Positions 1-5,180 of a DNA stretch of 6,708 nt are shown here, piece by piece. The first letter of the stretch is position 1, and each line of letters begins with the position of its first letter. Origin of the DNA: Christensenella sp. UBA941 (lineage in GTDB: Bacteria > Bacillota > Clostridia > Christensenellales > UBA941); the NCBI GenBank assembly GCA_002293365.1, contig DBDD01000307.1, positions 7,099 through 13,806 of the forward strand. Direction: 5' to 3'. Both the position numbers and the translations under genes were made by a program. The notes under the pieces were generated by a model, which searched no databases, had not been told where the DNA came from, and saw only the letters and a program-made list of their open reading frames with translations.

Positions 1-581
1 TCGACGTAGGTATTGTTGTACATCCTGCGCGAAAGCGGGCAGGCTTTAACGCCCTTGATCTCTCCAAAAGGAACGTCCGGAACGTTTACGTTCAGCACGC
101 ACGTTTCGGGCAGCGGGTTTTCGAGTAGATAGCGCAGCATTATGACGGCATATTCCGCGGCCGTCTCATAATTGACGGTTTCGTAGGAAGCTAGGCTCAC
201 GGCCATGGACGGAATGCCCAAAATACCGCCTTCCAGCGCGGCGGACGCCGTACCGGAGTAGATCACGTCGCTGCCGAGATTCGGCCCGGCGTTGATACCG
301 GAGACGACGGCGTCCGGCAAGCCTTCGGAAAGATTGCACGCGCCGAGCTTTACACAGTCCACGGGCGTGCCGTTAATAGCGAAGACGCGGCCGGACGTAA
401 GGCCGCGCAATGTGATTTCACGCGCGCGCAGCGGCGTATGGATGGTAAACGCGTGTCCTTGGCCGCTGCGCTCGGTATCCGGAGCGGCGACGAGCACCTC
501 GTGTTCCTTTGAAAGCGCGATGGCGAGCGCGCGTATGCCCGGCGCGTATACGCCGTCGTCGTTTGTAACTAGTATTTTCAA
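1..581 (-). CDS. surE: 5'/3'-nucleotidase SurE (C-terminus cut by window edge)
   Basis: SurE is a cytoplasmic, divalent-metal-dependent nucleoside monophosphate phosphatase. The visible 193 codons give a clear family match. The N-terminal MKILVTNDDG carries the paired metal-binding Asp8 and Asp9. RSG places Ser39 at the usual metal ligand position, NGTPVDC lies at 70-76, and SGINAGPNLGSDVIYSGT lies at 94-111, with Asn97 the expected fourth ligand. The family is usually about 250 residues, so roughly 55-60 residues lie beyond position 1. The start is TTG at 581-579: it gives the conserved first residues exactly, and a GAGG ribosome site sits at 593-590, 8 bases upstream. No in-frame ATG fits better. 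An ATG at 595 is out of frame and ends in TGA at 578, overlapping the TTG. The gene diverges from the small gene at 730 and appears to have its own promoter. Family assignment is certain; the residue roles are by analogy with characterised SurE proteins. Confidence 0.97.
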   Translation of the reverse strand, partial: MKILVTNDDGVYAPGIRALAIALSKEHEVLVAAPDTERSGQGHAFTIHTPLRAREITLRGLTSGRVFAINGTPVDCVKLGACNLSEGLPDAVVSGINAGPNLGSDVIYSGTASAALEGGILGIPSMAVSLASYETVNYETAAEYAVIMLRYLLENPLPETCVLNVNVPDVPFGEIKGVKACPLSRRMYNNTYV

Positions 582-616
582 GATGTACGCCTCATATTAT
601 ATTCTTACTTTAATAG

Positions 617-645
617 ATTGTAACAGACCGGAAGGGAATTGAAAA
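617..645 (-). promoter_or_regulatory. Predicted SigA-type promoter for surE
   Basis: On the minus strand, TTTTCA (645-640) is followed after 17 bases by TACAAT (622-617), and TG one base before the -10 makes it an extended -10. The expected transcript start near 610 leaves a leader of about 29 bases containing the GAGG ribosome site. A second perfect TATAAT at 601-596, with GTTACA 17 bases upstream, is an alternative, but it would start RNA at about 589 and lose the ribosome site, so it is less likely. Confidence 0.5.
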
Positions 646-665
646 GTAGGGGTAGCGCGCAATAA

Positions 666-694
666 TGGCATCATTTGGATTTTTATGATATAAT
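666..694 (+). promoter_or_regulatory. Predicted extended -10 promoter for the small gene at 730
   Basis: A perfect TATAAT at 689-694 is preceded by TG at 686-687 (TGaTATAAT), a full extended -10. The -35 position, TGGCAT at 666-671, is weak, as is common with extended -10 promoters. RNA would start near 701, giving a leader of about 29 bases. It is back to back with the surE promoter, about 20 bases between the two -35 boxes. Confidence 0.6.
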
Positions 695-729
695 GTGGCA
701 GCAGAAAATGATAGAAGCGATCCAAACCC

Positions 730-954
730 ATGACCTGCCCCTATTACCAAGGCGAAATGAAGCCCGGCTATATACGTACTTACAGAGATCCCTTGGTTTG
801 GACGCCGGAAGGAAAAAAGAAGCGCTGGTATATGCCATACGCGTATGTAAGCGATTTTGAGGTTGCGCTTGACGCGTGGGGATGGCGCGGCAGCAGGATT
901 GATGCGCTTTACTGCGACATATGCAAAAAAGTCGTCATAGATGTACCCGGTTGA
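730..954 (+). CDS. Small zinc-ribbon-like protein, PF20097/DUF6487-like
   Basis: A 74-residue protein of unknown function. It opens MTCPYYQGEMKPGYI and closes with YCDICKKVVIDVPG, with WTPEGKKKRW in the middle. This is the layout I recall for the small PF20097 (DUF6487) proteins of Clostridia: CPYC, EM, GYI, a W-rich centre and a terminal CxxCKKIIID. Such proteins are presumed to bind zinc through two CxxC pairs. Here the first pair is broken, with Cys3 but Tyr6 instead of Cys, while Cys62 and Cys65 are intact, so a four-Cys zinc site looks impossible without another ligand. No signal peptide or membrane segment is visible. The ATG at 730 is the only start placing Cys at residue 3. The ribosome site is poor (AGAAG, 713-717). 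A TTG-initiated frame at 675-860 overlaps the promoter and is rejected. The promoter at 689-694 and the downstream hairpin at 970-1048 suggest a single-gene transcript. Confidence 0.8.
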   Translation: MTCPYYQGEMKPGYIRTYRDPLVWTPEGKKKRWYMPYAYVSDFEVALDAWGWRGSRIDALYCDICKKVVIDVPG

Positions 955-969
955 GTATTTGCTGATAAT

Positions 970-1048
970 TGTAGGGGCGAACTGTGTTCGCCCGCGACAT
1001 ACCTCATGCAACGTGTTAAACTGCGGGCGAACACAGTTCGCCCCTACA
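970..1048. repeat. REPIN-like element 1: 26-bp perfect inverted repeat of nested palindromes
   Basis: The arms at 970-995 and 1023-1048 are perfect 26-bp inverted copies separated by a 27-base loop. Each arm is itself T-GTAG followed directly by a palindrome, GGGCGAAC-TGT-GTTCGCCC (975-993 and 1025-1043). A GTAG foot next to a hairpin, with two such units facing each other, is the described architecture of REP/REPIN sequences. I see no target-site duplication at the ends. The element lies 15 bases after the stop of the small gene and ends 46 bases before the kinase-like gene. It shares its outer TGTAGGG and overall size (79 versus 82 bp) with the element at 2765-2846. The structure is seen directly; the REPIN identity is inferred. 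Confidence 0.9.
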
Positions 1049-1058
1049 GGTTTTCTTT
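970..1058 (+). terminator. Possible intrinsic terminator using the element 1 hairpin
   Basis: In the plus direction the 26-bp stem is followed after two bases by TTTTCTTT (1051-1058). RNA from the small gene at 730-954 could therefore terminate here. The long loop and the C within the T-tract make it imperfect, and single-arm hairpins may compete with the long stem. Confidence 0.35.
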
Positions 1059-1094
1059 AATCATTGCTTACCTAAGTCTGAGAGGAGCATCAGC

Positions 1095-2750
1095 ATGAAA
1101 CATACCGTCACCGTCTCCGGCAAAACCATCGAAACCGCCGCCGCGACGCTCGAAGCGCTCGCCGCCGAGCTATTCCCGGGGCACCCGGACGCACAAAACC
1201 CCATCGTCGCCGCACTGGTTAATTCCAAGCTCCGCGAGCTGACGCGGCCCGTACCGGATGGCGCGAATATTGAGTTTCTCGACCTTTCGGCCTCTCCCGG
1301 CATCCGTATTTACGAGCGCAGCCTCTGCTACTTGATGATCCGCGCTATCGCGGACGTATTGCCCGGCGCAAAACTCGACATACAGCACTCGATAGGCAGC
1401 GGGCTATACTGCGAGATGGAGCATGCCCAAGCGCTTACGCCGGCGCTAATTACCAAAATCGAGGAGCGCATGCGGGAGCTCGCCGCTCAAAACGCCCCGT
1501 TCGAGCGCGAAAAAACGACCCGCGATGAAGCAATAGAGCATTATCAGGCAGTGGGACAAACCGATAAAGCGCGGCTTTTGAAATTCCGCCCGCTTGAAAG
1601 CTTCCAGCTCTACAAGTTTTTAGGCATGCAGGACTATTTCTACGGCTATATGGCGCCGCATTCCGGCTATCTGCAACGATTTGCGCTCGAACTGCGCATG
1701 CCAGGCTTCGTTTTGATCCGCCCGTCGGCGTTTGATCCGAAAGCGCCGCTCGAATGCCCCCAAATCCCGAAAATCTCGAAAATCTTTCGCGAATCGGAGC
1801 GCTGGGCGGATATATTGGAGTGCGGAACAGTCGCGGATTTGAACGAAATGGTCGAATCGGGCTCCTTGCCGGAATTCATCCGCATAAACGAGGCGCTGCA
1901 CGAGAACAGCATCGCAAATATAGCGAGAGACATATATAAAGCGAAATCCCGCGTTGTCTTAATCGCGGGGCCTTCGTCCTCGGGCAAAACGACGTTCTCC
2001 GAGCGCCTGATGATCCAGCTTAAAGTACTCGGCCTTCGGCCCGTATCCATATCGCTGGACAATTATTATATCAACCGCGAATTGATCCCCGTCGGCCCGG
2101 ATGGCCAGCGCGACTTCGAGGATATAAACACGCTCGACCTAGGGCTTTTGAACGACCATCTAGCTATGCTCATCGCCGGCGAGCAAATAGGCATGCCCGT
2201 ATTCGATTTCAACAGCGGCGCAAGGCTCCCGGAATCAAGGCCCATGTGGCTCGCGAAGGATCAAATCCTCGTTATCGAGGGCATCCACGGCCTGAACGAC
2301 CAGCTTACGCGCCTCATACCTCCAGAATTGAAATTCAAGGTCTATATCAGCGCGCTGACGCAGCTGAATCTCGACGCGCACAATAGAATCCAAACGACGG
2401 ACGCGCGGCTTTTAAGGCGTATGATACGCGATTATCAATACAGAGGCGCTTCCGCCGAACGCACGATGGAGATGTGGCCGATTGTGCGGCGCGGCGAGAA
2501 TAAATGGATATTCCCGTTTCAGGAATTGAGCGACGCCATGTTCAACTCGGCGCTGGACTACGAGCTATTGTTCCTAAAGCCGCTTGCGCGAAAGCTACTA
2601 TCCGATATCCCGGAAGGCCATCCGCTCTATCTCGAAGCGAACCGCCTTATAAAGTTTTTGAACTACGTCCTTGAGCAGACGGACTTAACGCCCATTCCGC
2701 AAACGTCGATTCTGCGAGAATTTATCGGCGGAAGCTGCTTCGGGCATTGA
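1095..2750 (+). CDS. Nucleoside (uridine) kinase with TGS and ThrRS-like N-terminal domains
   Basis: A 551-residue fusion. Residues 1-66 look like a TGS domain. Residues about 70-240 resemble the threonyl-tRNA synthetase second additional (editing-like) domain, including HSIGSGLYCEME at 98-109. Residues about 285-500 are a uridine kinase/phosphoribulokinase-type P-loop domain. The kinase core shows Walker A GPSSSGKTT (292-300), SLDNYY (320-325) with Asp322 as the likely catalytic base, FDF (370-372), Walker B-like IEGIHGLN (394-401) and an Arg-rich lid, RLLRRMIRDYQYRG (438-451). The predicted reaction is ATP-dependent phosphorylation of uridine or a related nucleoside in pyrimidine salvage, in the cytoplasm. 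No aminoacylation core is present, so this is not a tRNA synthetase. The ATG at 1095 has a strong AGAGGAG site at 1081-1087, spacing 7. No convincing promoter is seen between 1049 and 1094. A weak GCGACA-N17-TGtTAAACT match lies in the loop of the upstream element. The gene is flanked on both sides by REPIN-like elements. Confidence 0.93.
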   Translation: MKHTVTVSGKTIETAAATLEALAAELFPGHPDAQNPIVAALVNSKLRELTRPVPDGANIEFLDLSASPGIRIYERSLCYLMIRAIADVLPGAKLDIQHSIGSGLYCEMEHAQALTPALITKIEERMRELAAQNAPFEREKTTRDEAIEHYQAVGQTDKARLLKFRPLESFQLYKFLGMQDYFYGYMAPHSGYLQRFALELRMPGFVLIRPSAFDPKAPLECPQIPKISKIFRESERWADILECGTVADLNEMVESGSLPEFIRINEALHENSIANIARDIYKAKSRVVLIAGPSSSGKTTFSERLMIQLKVLGLRPVSISLDNYYINRELIPVGPDGQRDFEDINTLDLGLLNDHLAMLIAGEQIGMPVFDFNSGARLPESRPMWLAKDQILVIEGIHGLNDQLTRLIPPELKFKVYISALTQLNLDAHNRIQTTDARLLRRMIRDYQYRGASAERTMEMWPIVRRGENKWIFPFQELSDAMFNSALDYELLFLKPLARKLLSDIPEGHPLYLEANRLIKFLNYVLEQTDLTPIPQTSILREFIGGSCFGH

Positions 2751-2764
2751 CATAAACCTAAACG

Positions 2765-2846
2765 TGTAGGGACGCCATATATGGCGTCCGTGATATTCGG
2801 CAAACAAAACTCTTATTTCACGGACACGATATATCGTGTCCCTACA
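2765..2846. repeat. REPIN-like element 2 with arms differing by compensatory changes
   Basis: The arms at 2765-2793 and 2818-2846 (29 bases each, 24-base spacer) are inverted copies with four mismatches. Each arm reads TGTAG, then a perfect 20-bp palindrome, then GTGA. The left palindrome is GGACGCCATA/TATGGCGTCC (2770-2789); the right is GGACACGATA/TATCGTGTCC (2822-2841). The four differences fall at symmetric positions, so each arm stays perfectly self-complementary while arm-to-arm pairing is interrupted. It fills the 108-base gap between two convergent genes, 14 bases after one stop and 12 bases from the other. It may serve as a bidirectional transcription barrier, although T-tracts on either side are weak. 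Confidence 0.9.
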
Positions 2847-2858
2847 TATATCCTGTCT

Positions 2859-4907
2859 TTACAATAGATATTGCCGCAGTACTGCGTACACCTCGTTTAT
2901 ATCGAGCGGCTTGCCGATATGGCCGTTCATACCCGCGGCGCGGCATCTTTCTATATCCTCTTTGAATACGTTTGCCGTCATAGCGACGATCGGAATTTTG
3001 GAGGCGCGCCGCGACGGCAGCGCGCGTATACGCCGCGTCGCTTCCAAGCCGTCCATAACGGGCATCTGCATATCCATAAAAACGAAATCGTAAAGATCAG
3101 GGGCGGCTTTTATCCGCTCAAGCGCGTCCTTGCCGTTTTCAACGCAGTCGATAATTAGGCCTGTGCCTTCAAAAAGCGATAGCAGTATCTCGCGGTTTAT
3201 ATCGATATCTTCGGCAACAAGCAGCTTCTTGCCAATAAATTCATTTTTTGTTTCGTCTTGTTTATGTTGCGCGCCGATATATTCGTTTAAACAATCCACA
3301 AGCGAGGACGATAGAATCGGCTTTGAGATGTGCCTGTCGACATTGGAGTTCGCCGAAGCGTCCTTTAGCCTTTCCCAATCCGCGACGGACATCAGCACGA
3401 CCGCGGCCCGGTCGCCGCGCGATCTGATCCAATCCGTCAGCTCGATTCCGTCCATTTTTGGCATAAACCAATCTATAAAATAGATGTCGTAGCCTCCGCG
3501 CGCTTCGATCATACCGCACGCTTCAAGGCCGTCCGCCGCCAGCTCGCACCGTATGCCCAGCCTCTCGAATGCGTCGATAAAGAATTTGCGTACAAGCGCC
3601 GAATCGTCTACGGCAAGTACGCGCACGGCCTCCCAGGCGACGCCGGGCTTCAGCAGCGAATGCAGGTTCTTCTCCCCGCCTAAAACCTTTGCTGTGAAGC
3701 TGAACCGCGAGCCCTTGCCGCGCTCGGATTCGACCCATATCTTGCCGCCCATCATCTCGACGATGCGTTTGGATATCGCGAGCCCCAGCCCCGTTCCGCC
3801 GTATTCGCGGCTAATTCCGATATCCGCCTGGTTAAATTCGCCAAACAGCTTTTCCTGATTCTCCGGAGAGATTCCTATGCCCGAGTCCGTTACCGTTACT
3901 AAGAACTCGAACGCGTTGTCCTTTTCTTCCTTTACAGAGACGTCGAGACGAATCTCTCCGCCATCGTCCGTAAACTTCACAGCGTTCGTCAATAGGTTGG
4001 TTAGTACCTGCGCCAGTCTTTGATCGTCGCCGATAATAAAACGCGGCGCTTTTTCGTCCACATGAATCGAAAATCGTTGTTTCTTTTCGTCGGTACGGTA
4101 ATGGATTACAGTAATTACTTTTTGCAGCATCTGCTCGAAGTTGAACTCTGCGGAAGCAAGCTCCAGCTTATTCGCTTCGATCTTGGACATATCCAAAACG
4201 TCGTTTATAACGCCAAGCAGATGGGTCGAAGCCTCTTCGATCCTTGAGAGCGCGTAATCCTTGCGCGCGAGCTCGCTAGAGCGCTTTCCTATAACGGTCA
4301 TGCCAATTATCGCGTTCAGCGGCGTGCGCATTTCGTGGCTCATCGTCGCCAGAAAAGCACTCTTGGCCTCGTTTGCGGCTTCTGCCTGCCGCCGCGCCAT
4401 CTTGTCTTGTATGCGCTCTTCGATGTCGCGCATCTGTTCCTGCATCTGTCTTTTTTCGCTTATATCCAATACCCCGCCGGCCACGCGCTGCGGCACGCCC
4501 TCTTTGCCGCGCATCGTAGTTCCAAACGCGTGAAAATGACGGTATTCTCCATTTTTTGTCATCAGTCTGTATTCCAAATCGTATGGCGTCTTGCCGGTAC
4601 GATCCATAAGATGCGACGCGAAAGCCCAAAGTACGCGGTTTTTGTCCTCCGGATGCAGGCGCTCCGACCAGCTCGATAGTAAATCCGGAAAATCTTCTTT
4701 CCCTTCGAACCCCAACATGCGGCGGAACTCCGGCGACCATGTGAACGTATTGTTCGGGTTGATAGGATCGCCGTCTATGACCTCCATATCCCAATGCGCT
4801 ATGCCAAGCGCATCGCCCGTAAGCTTGTATTTCATCAGGTCATATTCGATGGCGGCAAGTGCATTATCCTTGTCCGGCCGCATATCGTCGTTCTTGATGT
4901 CCGGCAT
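2859..4907 (-). CDS. Soluble hybrid sensor histidine kinase (PAS-HisKA-HATPase-REC-REC)
   Basis: A 682-residue hybrid two-component kinase. Residues about 30-150 form a PAS_3-type sensor (WSPEFRRMLGFEG, then HPED at 85-88). A helical linker at 150-185 leads to the HisKA H-box SHEMRTPLNAIIG with phospho-acceptor His191. The ATPase domain shows the N-box around Asn308, G1 DSGIGI (341-346), the F-box near 355-360 and G2 GGTGLGLAI (370-378). Receiver 1 spans about 428-545, with Asp434/Asp435, phospho-acceptor Asp479, Ser507 and Lys529. Receiver 2 spans about 560-682, with Glu566/Asp567, Asp612 in MDMQMP, Thr644 and Lys666. All key residues are intact in both receivers. No transmembrane segment or signal peptide is seen, so it should sense a cytoplasmic cue. 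No HPt domain or DNA-binding response regulator lies nearby, so its output partner is elsewhere. The start has a strong AAGGGAGG site at 4924-4917, spacing 9. The ligand cannot be told from the sequence. Confidence 0.96.
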   Translation of the reverse strand: MPDIKNDDMRPDKDNALAAIEYDLMKYKLTGDALGIAHWDMEVIDGDPINPNNTFTWSPEFRRMLGFEGKEDFPDLLSSWSERLHPEDKNRVLWAFASHLMDRTGKTPYDLEYRLMTKNGEYRHFHAFGTTMRGKEGVPQRVAGGVLDISEKRQMQEQMRDIEERIQDKMARRQAEAANEAKSAFLATMSHEMRTPLNAIIGMTVIGKRSSELARKDYALSRIEEASTHLLGVINDVLDMSKIEANKLELASAEFNFEQMLQKVITVIHYRTDEKKQRFSIHVDEKAPRFIIGDDQRLAQVLTNLLTNAVKFTDDGGEIRLDVSVKEEKDNAFEFLVTVTDSGIGISPENQEKLFGEFNQADIGISREYGGTGLGLAISKRIVEMMGGKIWVESERGKGSRFSFTAKVLGGEKNLHSLLKPGVAWEAVRVLAVDDSALVRKFFIDAFERLGIRCELAADGLEACGMIEARGGYDIYFIDWFMPKMDGIELTDWIRSRGDRAAVVLMSVADWERLKDASANSNVDRHISKPILSSSLVDCLNEYIGAQHKQDETKNEFIGKKLLVAEDIDINREILLSLFEGTGLIIDCVENGKDALERIKAAPDLYDFVFMDMQMPVMDGLEATRRIRALPSRRASKIPIVAMTANVFKEDIERCRAAGMNGHIGKPLDINEVYAVLRQYLL

Positions 4908-4981
4908 GTTACGGAGCCTCCCTTACATGGCCGATAAAGATGTGCCTATGCAAAAACAGTGCATCTCCACTGAACAAACTA

Positions 4982-5010
4982 ATACTATCACGCTTGCTTC
5001 ATAACATCAA
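4982..5010 (-). promoter_or_regulatory. Possible promoter for the hybrid kinase
   Basis: On the minus strand TTGATG (5010-5005) is followed after 17 bases by TAGTAT (4987-4982), with TG one base upstream as an extended -10. RNA would start near 4975, giving a leader of about 68 bases. The -10 matches the consensus at only 4 of 6 positions, so this is tentative. The leader also holds a small perfect 5-bp hairpin (ATGCA/TGCAT, 4948-4964). Confidence 0.35.
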
Positions 5011-5092
5011 GCCGCCCTGAGCGGGCTATTACACATCGGACACAGATGTTTTACAATTCGTGCAATAAAGCCCGTTTTCCCTAAAATTAGAT

Positions 5093-5121
5093 TTGAAAAA
5101 CATGTCGTTATGCGTTATGAT
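5093..5121 (+). promoter_or_regulatory. Predicted SigA promoter for mreB
   Basis: TTGAAA (5093-5098), a 17-base spacer and TATGAT (5116-5121) give a near-consensus promoter. RNA would start at about 5128, leaving a leader of about 53 bases before the ATG at 5181. It implies that mreB is transcribed on its own, away from the divergent kinase. Confidence 0.65.
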
Positions 5122-5134
5122 ATGCACGTATATA

Positions 5135-5163
5135 TATGCGCGAGTACGATTAATTCGCGTATA
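5135..5163 (+). other. Leader hairpin just upstream of the mreB ribosome site
   Basis: TATGCGCGA (5135-5143) can pair with TCGCGTATA (5155-5163) to form a 9-bp stem with one G-U pair and an 11-base loop. It lies within the predicted mreB leader and ends 4 bases before the AAAGGGA ribosome site. It may affect RNA stability or translation; no known riboswitch or protein site is recognised. Confidence 0.4.
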
Positions 5164-5167
5164 AGCG

Positions 5168-5174
5168 AAAGGGA
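5168..5174 (+). promoter_or_regulatory. Ribosome site fixing the mreB start at ATG 5181
   Basis: AAAGGGA at 5168-5174 is 6 bases from ATG 5181, a normal spacing. The upstream in-frame TTG at 5175 would directly abut the site and is not usable, so the two extra residues it would add are rejected. Confidence 0.75.
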
Positions 5175-5180
5175 TTGAGT

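Noticed and set aside
675..860. TTG-initiated plus-strand frame of 61 codons
   Set aside because: It starts inside the promoter, upstream of the predicted transcript start, and overlaps the better frame at 730-954 with the CPYY and CDIC motifs.
610..1011. 133-codon minus-strand open frame across the small gene and its promoter
   Set aside because: It is antisense to a recognisable small gene, crosses the inverted repeat and both promoters, and shows no family motif.
1620..2062. Minus-strand frames of 93 and 131 codons inside the kinase-like gene
   Set aside because: They are antisense shadows of a gene with complete domain motifs and lack family similarity of their own.
970..2846. CRISPR repeats or composite transposon ends
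   Set aside because: There are only two elements, with different cores and spacers, no regular spacer array, no cas or transposase gene and no visible target-site duplication.
4948..5047. Small hairpins in the kinase-mreB gap (4948-4964 and about 5032-5048)
   Set aside because: Five-bp stems are within chance expectation, and no riboswitch core is recognisable.
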